Assembly: GCF_036924535.1 (NCBI RefSeq) | Contig: NZ_JAZHRT010000001.1 | Span: 3,658,001 to 3,722,000 of the forward strand | Source: Bradyrhizobium sp. AZCC 2262 | GTDB taxonomy: Bacteria; Pseudomonadota; Alphaproteobacteria; Rhizobiales; Xanthobacteraceae | DNA length: 64,000 nt | Direction: 5' to 3' | Shown here: positions 18,863 to 27,280 of the stretch, one piece after another | How the letters are laid out: every line of letters begins with the position of its first letter | Numbering within the stretch: position 1 is the stretch's first letter | The notes under the pieces: generated by a model | The model's input: the letters and a program-made list of their open reading frames with translations, nothing else | Told to the model about the DNA's origin: nothing | Database searches by the model: none | Program-made: the position numbers and the translations under genes

Positions 18863-20557
18863 ATGATCCTGACCCTGATATTGCTGGCAGCTATCGGTGT
18901 CATTGTGCTGGCGGAACGCAGCGCCGAGCACCTGCCATTCGCGATCGCGACGCTCTCCCTTAGCGCGGCCGCAATCTCATTCATCGTGGGCGATTTCGAC
19001 AGGGCGATACTGCTGGCTGGCGTGCTGGCCGCAGCGATCACCGCCGCATCGACTATCAAACATAATTACAGCGCGCTTAAGCTGATCGTAACCGACTTGC
19101 CATTGATGTTTGCAGGCACAGCTCCCTTTTTTGTATCGCAGTACCCGCGTGCCGTATTAGCCGCTCTGACTGGAACCGTCGCACTCATCCTGGCTGTCAT
19201 CGCTACGCTGATCCACGGCACCGGGCCGTCAGTCCCTTTGGATGTCAGAGTTTTTTTCTTCGGCATTACGCTTGTTTGCGTTGCAATAGCCTTCCGGCTC
19301 AGCGGCGGCGGCATCTCCTTCCAGCGGATCATGGCCCAGCGGCGGTGCTTTTATTCGACGTTTATGGCTTCGCTGATCGATCCACATTCCTGGCGGCAAG
19401 CCGGCGGATTGGCTTTGAGCGATATCGCAAATGACCCGTTGCCGCTCATGGCAGCCGTCCCGGCGCGCACCATCGACTACCCCGACATCATCATCATCCA
19501 GCATGAATCGATCTTCGATCCCCGCATTTTGGGACTTCCGATCGAGCCGACGGTCGAAGCTTTTCTGTCTCCAGGGAATGGTCTCCACGGAATCCTCAAC
19601 GTCGACATTTTCGGCGGAGGCTCGTGGCAATCCGAATTCAGCCTGTTGACCGGTCTTTCCAGTGCAAGCTTCGGTTCAAATGCCTATTATCTTTTCAAGC
19701 AAGGCGCGGGCCGGTTTCACAACAGTCTTCCCCATGCGTTGGCTGCGCTCGGGTACAGGACCATGCTCGCGTCGAGCTGTCGTCGCAGCTTCCTCAGCTA
19801 CGATGAATTTTATCGTTCGATTGGCATTGGCGAGCGCATCTTCTCGGACGACTTCCCTCCCCCGTTTGACGTCCGGCAGTTCGAGACGACAAACTCCGAT
19901 GCCATTTTTCTCGAAGCGGCGTTCGCGGCCCATGCGAAGGCTATCGCCGACGACCCGGCGCCCCGCTTTCTATATGCACTGACCAACTTCAATCACGGCC
20001 CCCACAACCGAAGGCTGGCAGCCCCCGGACAGTTCGAGAGGGAACGCACCTTTGCCGCATCAAGCCTCCCGGATGCTCAATATGCCGAGTACTATGCCAG
20101 GCTTGCGGAGACGGCCGCGACCTGGAAAAGGCTCAGGCTTGCGCTGGCAGCGAATTTTCCCAGGCGTCCGATGCTCATCGTGCACTACGGAGACCATCAG
20201 CCCGTAATGGCGAAGCGGATCGATCGGCAACTCAAGCTTTCCAGCGATGCGCGGCGTGCGTTCCGCACATTTTATGCGATGGAGACGCTCAACATCCGCC
20301 CCGATCGCCTGGCTTCCGGACCGGGTGCGGACCTGGATATTGCTTTTCTTGGGACTGTGGCGCTGCAGCAAGCGGGCCTGCCGCTCGATCCGATATTTGC
20401 CACCCGCGCCAGCCTGCTTGAGCATTGCCGGGAAACCTACTTTGCATCGCCTTCCGAACGGAAGCGCCGATTCCATCGTACGCTTGTGGATCTCGGCATC
20501 ATAGACATGGGGCCGAGCGTTCAACGCGGCCGCTACTCGCCCACGCCGACGAAGTGA
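18863..20557 (+). CDS. LtaS/OpgB-like membrane sulfatase-fold phosphoglycerol transferase family protein
   Basis: 564 residues: five or so N-terminal helices (residues 1-155), then an extracytoplasmic alkaline-phosphatase-superfamily domain. Family landmarks are DIIIIQHESIFDP (metal site and nucleophile region), GGGSWQSEFSLLTGLSS, YRTMLASSCRRSFLSYDEFYRSIGI, TNFNHGPHN and VHYGDHQPV (metal-binding histidines and aspartate). In LtaS the nucleophile is threonine in a related position; here the equivalent segment has HES, so the nucleophile assignment is uncertain. Gram-negative relatives (OpgB, EptA-like) add phosphoglycerol or phosphoethanolamine to periplasmic glucans or lipid A. Preceded only by a weak ribosome site. 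Codon use looks less GC-rich than the neighbouring core genes. Confidence 0.75.
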   Translation: MILTLILLAAIGVIVLAERSAEHLPFAIATLSLSAAAISFIVGDFDRAILLAGVLAAAITAASTIKHNYSALKLIVTDLPLMFAGTAPFFVSQYPRAVLAALTGTVALILAVIATLIHGTGPSVPLDVRVFFFGITLVCVAIAFRLSGGGISFQRIMAQRRCFYSTFMASLIDPHSWRQAGGLALSDIANDPLPLMAAVPARTIDYPDIIIIQHESIFDPRILGLPIEPTVEAFLSPGNGLHGILNVDIFGGGSWQSEFSLLTGLSSASFGSNAYYLFKQGAGRFHNSLPHALAALGYRTMLASSCRRSFLSYDEFYRSIGIGERIFSDDFPPPFDVRQFETTNSDAIFLEAAFAAHAKAIADDPAPRFLYALTNFNHGPHNRRLAAPGQFERERTFAASSLPDAQYAEYYARLAETAATWKRLRLALAANFPRRPMLIVHYGDHQPVMAKRIDRQLKLSSDARRAFRTFYAMETLNIRPDRLASGPGADLDIAFLGTVALQQAGLPLDPIFATRASLLEHCRETYFASPSERKRRFHRTLVDLGIIDMGPSVQRGRYSPTPTK

Positions 20558-21025
20558 TTGAATGAGTTTGCTACGTCCGCTGACACCGGCCAAGACCACG
20601 ACATGCCGGGATTAAGATACGCGCGGACGTACACCAGCCGCCATAGGCGTCGATCAAAATCATCGGAAGGTACTTGTGTCGTCGTCTCAATGCGTGATGT
20701 CTGCAGTTGAGGAAGAGCGGAAGTAGTGAGCGGTGCGGCGAACCGATGCGAATGACCCGAGCGGACATCTGTCAGACGCTTGCTCTTACTCACGCCCTGA
20801 CCAGGGAACTCTATTCAGTCATGGTGCTGACGCAATTTCTGTCTTAGTCGGTGAGAACTAAGAACACCTGTGCGTGGACCACACTGGTTCCCACAACGGT
20901 TCCGTCGCCAGGATTGGCACGTATCCGCAAAAATACTGGCTCGAGTTCGTCAACGCATCCGCGTTCGCTTGAGCATGTCTTGCGGCATCGGGAACCGAAC
21001 GTTCTAGAAAATCAATCAAGGAGTT
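20558..21025. other. non-coding stretch with a decayed repeat
   Basis: 468 bases between the sulfatase-fold gene and the RlpA-like gene. No convincing gene. The segment 20680-20775, read on the minus strand (TGTCCGCTCGGGTCATTCGC, then ACTACTTCCGCTCTTCCTC), resembles a degraded intergenic element that I recall from Bradyrhizobium-type genomes and that is often mis-annotated as short proteins. The promoter of the RlpA-like gene must lie in the 3' part. Confidence 0.4.
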
Positions 21026-21520
21026 ATGATGTTGTTTCGCTCAGGCGCCGCAATTTGCGGCGCCGTACTTGCGCTTGCCATTTCTGTTATCGTTGCTCGA
21101 AGTGAAGATGGTGCAGTTCATTCAAGCGCTGTCGTCAATGCCGCTTCCGGGGATGCGATCGTTGGCGCAGCATCCACGTACAATCCGTTTCGGCCTGGAT
21201 GGCGGGAGGGCGGCCCGAACACAGCCTCCGGCGAGCGCTATGATCCCTCTGTCTGGGCGGCTGCCATCAAGACGAGCTTGCGCCAGAAATTTGGTGGGGT
21301 CCAATTTGGCGCGAGGCCGAAGTATGCCCTCGTTGAGGCTGTGGGCAAGAAGGTCATCGTCAAGATAAATGACGTGGGGCCACTAACGCCTGGCCGCATC
21401 ATTGACCTCAATGAGCGGGCGATGCGCTATTTCGATCCAAGCCTGCAGCTCGGGGTAATTTATAGCGTAATAGTCAGGCCGCTTTTCGGCGACTATTGGA
21501 TTCCCGGACCGGTTGGCTGA
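21026..21520 (+). CDS. RlpA-like double-psi beta-barrel protein, secreted
   Basis: A 164-residue exported protein: signal peptide MMLFRSGAAICGAVLALAISVIVARS, then GAASTYNPF, NTASGERYDPSVWAAAIKTSLR and KKVIVKINDVGPLTPGRIIDLNERAMRYFD. This is the RlpA double-psi barrel (DPBB_1) pattern with the conserved ASGE..D and VxINDxGP motifs; in RlpA an Asp and His drive lytic transglycosylase cleavage of denuded glycan. No SPOR domain follows, so it would not target septal glycan by that route. An AAGGAG ribosome site five bases before the ATG is strong. It stands alone between two non-coding stretches and may remodel peptidoglycan. Confidence 0.82.
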   Translation: MMLFRSGAAICGAVLALAISVIVARSEDGAVHSSAVVNAASGDAIVGAASTYNPFRPGWREGGPNTASGERYDPSVWAAAIKTSLRQKFGGVQFGARPKYALVEAVGKKVIVKINDVGPLTPGRIIDLNERAMRYFDPSLQLGVIYSVIVRPLFGDYWIPGPVG

Positions 21521-21614
21521 ACATGGCACGCGAAAGAAGTCGCGCACGGCTCTCCTGGACAGGGGGAACACCTCGATGGCCCGTACGCCGTCCGACTTCT
21601 CGCCCTGATGTCAA

Positions 21615-21977
21615 TCAGGAATTTCGACTTGGGATCGGTGCGGCAAGCGGAGACGGTTCGTGTTGCTGTCGGTACGTCCCAAGCAGAATGCCCGTGATGC
21701 AGCCGATACACAAAGGCGCGCCGATAGCAGCCGTCGCCCCAAAGAAGATAAGCAGTCCGGGTGCGAGAAGCCCCTCGGGTAGAGTGCCTCTGGGGACCAG
21801 AGTTTCACCGGGCAGAAGGAACAAGCAGATAGCGATCAAACCAAAGATCGCTAAAGGAACGGCCGCGAAGGCAATCTTCGTCCACGAAGTCGAGCGCGGG
21901 TCGCGCTTTGCAAATACATACGAACCCCACCCGACGATGGTTGCGAGCAGGGTCCACACGACAATCATTTCTCTCAT
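21615..21977 (-). CDS. hypothetical membrane protein, 120 residues
   Basis: Starting at ATG 21977 the product is MREMIVVWTLLATIVGWGSYVFAKRD..., with three predicted helices (about residues 4-20, 34-54 and 75-100) and a polar C-terminal tail (YRQQHEPSPLAAPIPSRNS). A longer frame to 22016 adds 13 hydrophilic residues with two cysteines/histidines and is less likely. It contains GCITGILLG with two nearby cysteines (LCIGC). No family is recognised. It is convergent with the RlpA-like gene and divergent from the acyltransferase. Confidence 0.55.
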   Translation of the reverse strand: MREMIVVWTLLATIVGWGSYVFAKRDPRSTSWTKIAFAAVPLAIFGLIAICLFLLPGETLVPRGTLPEGLLAPGLLIFFGATAAIGAPLCIGCITGILLGTYRQQHEPSPLAAPIPSRNS

Positions 21978-22223
21978 ACGGTCAGAACTGCACCTTGCTG
22001 CCGAATGCGGCATCAATCGCTAACGTCGGCTTTGCATCGCGAGGTTAATCAATCGTTGTTCATTGGTCGGCCTGGCATCGCCAGAATAGCCGTCGTCGCC
22101 CCTGTGAGGCACGCCAGCGGGCCCGGGAATTGCCCGCTTATCGCTGTGTGACCTTCGTCAAAGAGCCTGTTGAACAGACCCAGTACTTACGACGGGATTG
22201 CTCCATGGATTTGGTGAATTCCC

Positions 22224-23486
22224 GTGAAAAACTACTTCTCATTGCTGGATCCGCTGCGCTTCGGGGCTGCTCTCGGCGTCGCGGTTTTTCACCTGATGTT
22301 CTACTCCTGGGCCGGGTCTTCGATCGGCGCCCGTCAAGGCTTCGAGCATTACTTCGCCGCCGACGTCCAATTTCCGAACGCCGCGCCTTACACGTGGTTC
22401 GGCTGGGTGGGCGTTGAAATATTCTTTGTCATTTCCGGCTTCGTCATCGCGAACTCCGCGAGCAAGTCTTCCCCAAAAGAGTTTCTGTTCGGGCGTGCAC
22501 TGCGGCTTTATCCGGCGGTCTGGATTGCCTCCACCTTGAGCTTGCTCATTCTGCTCATCTTTCTGCGTGACAAGGCATCCGAGCTCATCCTTCCCTATTT
22601 CCAGGCAATGCTGCTCATTCCCAAGGGGATCAACGGTAAGTGGCTTGACGCCGTCTATTGGACGCTGGCAGCGGAAATGGCCTTTTATGGGCTGGTGTTT
22701 TGCACGCTGCTTACGAAGAAAATCACGCTGCGGCATCTGGCCTGGGGTCTCACCATCTATAGCGCCGCGTTCAACGCCTTCTCCATGGTGGTGCTATCGG
22801 GTGCGTTAGAATCCAACATGCTCTATTGGATGGTCTTGATGTTCCGCGTGCCGGGCGCAACATGGATGTTGAACCATGGCTGCTTCTTCGCGCTCGGGAT
22901 TTGGCTGTTCATTTCGGCGAATAGAACGTTGACGACTGTCGAATGGGTTGCCGTGGCCGTGACTTGCCTCTCCGGGTGTGCCGAGATCTACTATTTTTCC
23001 GATTTCCTTTTGAAAGCCATACCCGCCATTTCGGATGAATCGGTCTTCTTGCCGGTCCTCGTTTGGGCTGCGGCGGTGTTGCTCATTGCCTTCGCCGCGA
23101 ACAAAAGCAGGCAGGCTGCCGGCACCACTTCTCCTGAAGCGCCGGCTTATCTGAGAACGCTCGGGCTGATCACCTATCCGCTCTATCTGACCCACAACGT
23201 CACCGGCACTGCGATCATTCGTGTCCTGACCGATGCCGGCCTGGATGCCTCCCTGGCTGTATGGGCCGGCATAGCCATGCTTGTTCCGGTCTGCTGGTTC
23301 ATCTGCGCGAAGGTGGAGCCAGCCATTCGACGGCTGCTGACGGAATTCGTTTCAAACTTCAGACTGCGTCCAAAATCAGCGCCATCATCCAGCCTTCCGA
23401 GTCCGCCTGCTGGGCTGCGCCTTCCGCTGCCCATCCGGGCAGAGGCAAACTTCACGGGCGGTAGCGCAGCTCGGAGCGTGGGCTAG
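22224..23486 (+). CDS. acyltransferase 3 family (OafA/NodX-like) membrane protein
   Basis: A 420-residue integral membrane acyltransferase with about ten helices. The N-terminus has LDPLRFGAALGVAVFHLMFYS (conserved R and catalytic H) and GWVGVEIFFVISGFVIANSA, the hallmark of acyltransferase 3 proteins, followed by RALRLYPAVW. These enzymes O-acetylate or otherwise acylate lipopolysaccharide, exopolysaccharide or Nod factor. The C-terminal 50 residues are hydrophilic and proline/serine-rich. GTG 22224 is taken as start because it precedes the first conserved helix by few residues; the ribosome site is weak. Located among other envelope-glycan genes. Confidence 0.85.
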   Translation: MKNYFSLLDPLRFGAALGVAVFHLMFYSWAGSSIGARQGFEHYFAADVQFPNAAPYTWFGWVGVEIFFVISGFVIANSASKSSPKEFLFGRALRLYPAVWIASTLSLLILLIFLRDKASELILPYFQAMLLIPKGINGKWLDAVYWTLAAEMAFYGLVFCTLLTKKITLRHLAWGLTIYSAAFNAFSMVVLSGALESNMLYWMVLMFRVPGATWMLNHGCFFALGIWLFISANRTLTTVEWVAVAVTCLSGCAEIYYFSDFLLKAIPAISDESVFLPVLVWAAAVLLIAFAANKSRQAAGTTSPEAPAYLRTLGLITYPLYLTHNVTGTAIIRVLTDAGLDASLAVWAGIAMLVPVCWFICAKVEPAIRRLLTEFVSNFRLRPKSAPSSSLPSPPAGLRLPLPIRAEANFTGGSAARSVG

Positions 23487-23591
23487 TCCTGCTGCGTCAC
23501 AGAGCTCAAACCCGTCAAGCGAAGGGATTTACCATGATGACTCCTGCGCAACCTGTGCAGCACCATAAGCTGTAACAACAGACGCGGAGGG

Positions 23592-24260
23592 CTAGCGATC
23601 AATCGTAATTCGCTGGCTTGAATCGCCATGCAAGGGTGTGGGCAGACGTTCTCCGCGCAACGTCCCTCGCCTCCTCAACACCCGCAGGTCAGCCATGACT
23701 TTTATGGTCGCGCCGAGGACCAGTGCGCAAAGCGCCGCCTTCGACACTGTCTCCATCGTCCCCTCGATCAGCATGGCATGGACCACACCTCCTACGACGA
23801 TGACAATCGCGAGGGGTATATGGACGATACGCCACGTTCGCGCTCGCAGTCCCAATCGCCGGCGGAGTGCAGCTATAATCGCGACGGCGAAGATGGCCCA
23901 CATGGCGATCACACCGAAGGGGGAGAACGGCGTCGGCGATGAGAAGAGAAGGGCGTCAATCATGTCCGGCGGACTGGTGATCCAAAGGCCGGCGACGTGG
24001 ACCACCACGGCCACGACCAGCGCGCCCCCGATCCAGTGATGTGCACGCCGTCCACGATAGGCCGATAGACCCGGTAAGTATCCGCCAATCAGCAAGGGCT
24101 GAACGAGCACAAGACCGAGTGCGATAATCCCTGCGAATCCTGCCAGTATGTAGACCGGACCGCGCCATGCGAGCAGCGGGCTCGCCGCTGCAGCGGCGAT
24201 CGGCACGCAAACGGCGGCTGTAAGGGCGGCCCAGATCAGGGTCAGCCGGACCACTCTCAT
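23592..24260 (-). CDS. ferric-reductase-like transmembrane protein
   Basis: A 222-residue protein with about six helices. Paired histidines in helices (RAHHWIGGALVVAVVVHVAGLW and WRIVHIPLAIVIVVGGVVHAML) fit the four haem-axial positions of the ferric reductase-like transmembrane domain (MsrQ/YedZ/FRE family). No FAD/NAD-binding domain is fused, so it would pass electrons between the quinone pool or another partner and a periplasmic acceptor. It lies 17 bases after a Tat-exported intradiol-dioxygenase-fold protein gene, on the same strand, which suggests that the two form one redox unit by analogy to MsrP-MsrQ. That analogy is inference. Confidence 0.75.
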   Translation of the reverse strand: MRVVRLTLIWAALTAAVCVPIAAAAASPLLAWRGPVYILAGFAGIIALGLVLVQPLLIGGYLPGLSAYRGRRAHHWIGGALVVAVVVHVAGLWITSPPDMIDALLFSSPTPFSPFGVIAMWAIFAVAIIAALRRRLGLRARTWRIVHIPLAIVIVVGGVVHAMLIEGTMETVSKAALCALVLGATIKVMADLRVLRRRGTLRGERLPTPLHGDSSQRITIDR

Positions 24261-24277
24261 CCCTTGATCCGTTTCCG

Positions 24278-24766
24278 TCAGGCCGGCTGAAGGACGAAGT
24301 GCGCCTCCAGGCTGGTTTCCTTTGCGCTGCGCATCACGGGACGCAGAAAGACGGTTTTGAATTCACCGCTGTCATAGGCGAGGTGACCATGAGGCTGGCC
24401 GAAGATGGGAATGATCTGCGGCATCTCGAGACGGAACGCCCCGTTCTTGTCGGTCAGCGTGGCGCCATGGCTCTGCGGCTCGTGCTCCTGTCCTTCGGTG
24501 GTGTGCGCCCATATCTGGATGCGCTGCCCGGCAAGCGGAGCCCCGTCGCCTGCGCGGCGCACCGTGCCGCTCATCCAGAAGCCACCCTTGCCGATCCGAT
24601 CCACGGTCGGCGCGCCCGCGCGGTAGTTGTTGGACCCGCCCTGCATCGAAGGGGTCGGTGCGAGGCCTTCTGCGCGGGCGGGTAACAGGAGCCCGGAAAC
24701 CCCGGTTGCCAGGACGGAGCCGCCAACGGCGAGGAGGTTGCGGCGGTTGAGTACGACTGATGTCAT
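24278..24766 (-). CDS. Tat-exported intradiol-dioxygenase-fold protein
   Basis: 162 residues with a twin-arginine leader LNRRNLLAVGGSVLATG and cleavage after LPARA. The mature part has the beta-sandwich of intradiol ring-cleavage dioxygenases (GTVRRAGDGAPLAGQRIQIW, then GATLTDKNGAFRLEMP). Active enzymes bind Fe(III) with two Tyr and two His; here the usual Tyr after TD-x-G is Phe, and only the HGH in FGQPHGHLAY could supply histidine ligands. So a classical catechol dioxygenase activity is doubtful. Start ATG 24766 follows a perfect GGAGGG site; an upstream frame to 24865 lacks the leader context. Pairs with the downstream ferric-reductase-like protein. Confidence 0.7.
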   Translation of the reverse strand: MTSVVLNRRNLLAVGGSVLATGVSGLLLPARAEGLAPTPSMQGGSNNYRAGAPTVDRIGKGGFWMSGTVRRAGDGAPLAGQRIQIWAHTTEGQEHEPQSHGATLTDKNGAFRLEMPQIIPIFGQPHGHLAYDSGEFKTVFLRPVMRSAKETSLEAHFVLQPA

Positions 24767-24960
24767 GTTAATCCCTCCTGGCGATCGTGCAGATGCTTCG
24801 CCGAGGGTACAACAACAAGCGCGAGACGCCCAGTTGAGGAAGGCGAAGAGCGCGACAGGTCGCAATAACAGTGTTGTGAACGGGTGTGCCGGCCGCTCAC
24901 CGCCACGGCCGGGGCGCGCTTACCTTGCGCGCTTTTCTTGGGCGACCCGCCTCGCCGAGA

Positions 24961-26280
24961 TCACACCTGCCTATTCCGAGCCTGCGCAGAACCGGACAGG
25001 CGTTGCGCACGAGCGGCCATGCCGCCCGCGACACCAACGCCCAACACATATACCCACCCTTCGTGAAAATCGAACAGGTGGGAATTGAGCAGCGAACTGA
25101 TGAAGTTCTGAACCACGATCACCAGGCCGATCCATGATGCAAAAAGGGATTCCCGAAACAGCTGCAGATGGAAGTACCACATCGCATAGAGGACGAGGCA
25201 ACCGAGCACGCCCCACTGGATTGCAACGTAAAGTGTCTGGTTATGCGGGTTGCGGACGATGTTGCCCCATTCGCCGCTCTTGCCTTCGGCTTCGCGACTG
25301 AAGAGCTGCTGGGTTGATCCGGTGCCGTGCCCAAAAACCGGCGCCTCGGAAATCGACCTGATGGAAACGCGCCAATACGCCAGTCGCAGGCCATTCGAGG
25401 TCGCAGCAGCGGCGGCATTGGTATCACGATCCACATTGGTATCGCGATCCACCCTGTAGTCCTGCACTGTGCGCCCGACCCGGTCACGCAGATAAGGCGA
25501 TGAGAGCAGAACTCCGGACTCGACGACGGCCGCCAACATCAGAAAATAGATCGCATGTCTCCGGTTCAGATATTTGACGGCAAAGAGGATCAACAACACC
25601 GGGAAGTAGAGGAATGCGGTACGGGAAGTCGCGACAAACCGCATGTCGAAGTAGAAGCCCAGCATGACGGCGGCGAAGGCGAAGGTCCACGCGCGATGGC
25701 CGTTGGCTGCCAATGACAGAATCAGCGGCGCCATGACAAACAGGCACAGCGCGAACTCGTGGCTTTGATCGATGTAGTTTCTGACCGGCACTCCAGCCAA
25801 CCCACCCGGCGACGCTTTCCAGTCGGCGAAGTATGTCACCCATGACAATCCCATGAGGAGGACACAGGCAGCAAGGAACGCGAACAACACCCAATGCCCG
25901 CGCTCGGAGCGTTCGTAATGATAGAGAAGAAGCGGAACGGCCAGCAGCTTTGATACCGGCGCGACGCCTTGAATTCCTGTCGCCCAGCTGTCCTCGGTCC
26001 AGGACAGGCCGGCGAACGCCAGTGCGAGGAAGACCAGCGGCAGGTAACTGGCCGGTGCCCGCAACGCCTCAAGAAACGCCTGCCAGCGGATCGTGGGAAC
26101 AATCACGAGCAGCCACACCACCATGAAAACGGAAACTGCCGTTGTCGACCATGGCAGCGAAGCGGCGGCCAGTGCCGGGTAAAGGTCGGCGCAGAGAAGC
26201 CAGAACCGGGATTGCGGCCACGCGCCGATCAGCGCAGGAATTCCCGGCCGTGCGATGGAAGCAGCGGTCAGCTCTGACAT
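24961..26280 (-). CDS. O-antigen ligase/polymerase family membrane protein (WaaL/Wzy-like)
   Basis: A 439-residue polytopic protein with roughly ten to twelve helices. The long periplasmic loop typical of the Wzy_C/WaaL family contains RLAYWRVSIRSISEAPVFGHGTGSTQQLF and NPHNQTLYVAIQWGVLGCL; the H-x-G-T-G-S and the HNQ motif are the family active-site region. It would transfer a lipid-linked glycan onto lipid A core or another acceptor in the periplasm. It has the same length as, and clearly similar sequence to, the protein at 58704-60023. Short DNA repeats give duplicated TNVDRDTNVDRDTN in the loop. No other glycan synthesis genes are next to it except the acyltransferase at 22224. Confidence 0.88.
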   Translation of the reverse strand: MSELTAASIARPGIPALIGAWPQSRFWLLCADLYPALAAASLPWSTTAVSVFMVVWLLVIVPTIRWQAFLEALRAPASYLPLVFLALAFAGLSWTEDSWATGIQGVAPVSKLLAVPLLLYHYERSERGHWVLFAFLAACVLLMGLSWVTYFADWKASPGGLAGVPVRNYIDQSHEFALCLFVMAPLILSLAANGHRAWTFAFAAVMLGFYFDMRFVATSRTAFLYFPVLLILFAVKYLNRRHAIYFLMLAAVVESGVLLSSPYLRDRVGRTVQDYRVDRDTNVDRDTNAAAAATSNGLRLAYWRVSIRSISEAPVFGHGTGSTQQLFSREAEGKSGEWGNIVRNPHNQTLYVAIQWGVLGCLVLYAMWYFHLQLFRESLFASWIGLVIVVQNFISSLLNSHLFDFHEGWVYVLGVGVAGGMAARAQRLSGSAQARNRQV

Positions 26281-26584
26281 CGCACGCCTACAACGCGATC
26301 ATGATCTGCGAGGAAGAACCGCAGCGATGCCTGCGGACGCGGTCCTGGAGCGATCGGCTCGGCTTTCGAAAGATCATCTGAAACACGCACATATACGCGA
26401 CCTTACTGGACAAAGAACTACCTGGACGTGTGGCCTCGCTTCAGGCCCGCCCTCGGAAGGCTCCCAATATCGCTGCGCGCAAACGGCGATTTGTTGAATA
26501 ATTTCCGGCTGATTTGGGTCATCCAGCCTCCCGCGCAAAAATATTCCGCTTTCCTTCACCCCCAAATCAGTGGCTTTTTACGCA
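26281..26584. other. non-coding upstream region of the ligase-like gene
   Basis: About 300 bases with no supported gene. AT-richer than surroundings (AATATTCCGCTTTCCTTC, 26545-26562). It should hold the promoter of the ligase-like gene at 24961-26280. No clear promoter boxes assigned. Confidence 0.45.
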
Positions 26585-27208
26585 CTGTCCCGTCTCGACA
26601 AGAGGGGCGGATCGCGCGTCGTCACGAACGCGGGACGGGATGCGGTGGACGCGAGGGCGTCAGGCGCGAAGCGTGTTTGCAGGGCGGTTATCCGTGAGCG
26701 AGCACGGCGCGCAAGATGATCGGCGCTTTACGCGTACGGCAAAACCGTGTGGTCCAGACACCCGTGGCTGGTGCCAAGCTGTCGGTGGCGACTTCGATCC
26801 AACCGGATCGATCAGCCATCAAGCCGGCAGTGATGGAGGCAAGAGGAATTCGTCTCCAGGGAGAGCGCAGCATAAGCCGTCAACCCATTGCGCAGGGAAT
26901 GCCGGAGTGCTCCGGCTGTACCTGTATGCTCGTGTGCGCATCTATCTACATCTTGCACACGAGACCGCGGGTGCAGCAAGCACCCGGCATTCCCTGCTCC
27001 CTCTCATTTGAGGGAAAGGAATTTCAGCAAAGCTCGGGCGCAACGCGTCGCGAGAACGCAGATACACATTCAGTTGTCGTCACCCGCCTTGTGCGCAATT
27101 GCGCACTGGGGCGGGTGACCCAGTATTCCAGAGACGTCGATGATTGAACCGATAGGCCGCGGCGTACTGGATGCCCCGCCTTCGCGGGGCATGACAGCTG
27201 GGGCATGG
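26585..27208. repeat. dispersed Bradyrhizobium-type intergenic repeat, about 0.6 kb
   Basis: From CTGTCCCGTCTCGACAAGAG through GGATGCCCCGCCTTCGC this stretch matches, as I recall it, a large repeat found many times in Bradyrhizobium and Rhodopseudomonas genomes. Landmarks are GATGCGGTGGACGCG (26639), CGGCAAAACCGTGTGGTCC (26738), GGTGCCAAGCTGTCGGTGGC (26771), a cytosine-rich CCCTCTCATTTGAGGG (26999) and a terminal hairpin GCCCCGCCTTCGCGGGGC (27173-27190). Open frames in it (for example 26514-27011) are not genes. Direction of the element appears to follow the plus strand. Function unknown; it may be a mobile-element relic or a structured RNA. Confidence 0.6.
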
Positions 27209-27276
27209 GTGAGGTCTCAGACCATCATGGCGAGGAGCGCGTCTTCGCGCGTCTCGAGCCATGAGGCGCCGATGCG
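27209..27276. repeat. small palindromic repeat (GGAGCGCG...CGCGTCTCGA family)
   Basis: Segment with GGCGAGGAGCGCGTCTTCGC followed by GCGTCTCGAGCCATGAGG. It belongs to the same family as copies at 32381-32484 and 36698-36800. It sits just before the 3' end of the caspase gene (minus strand) and could terminate or stabilise that mRNA. Confidence 0.6.
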
Positions 27277-27280
27277 GCCA

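Noticed and set aside
18863..20557. True lipoteichoic acid synthase
   Set aside because: Teichoic acids are not expected in this Gram-negative; only the fold is shared.
26514..27011. 165-codon frame in the long intergenic region
   Set aside because: Lies within a dispersed repeat and gives a low-quality protein; such frames are known mis-annotations of this element type.
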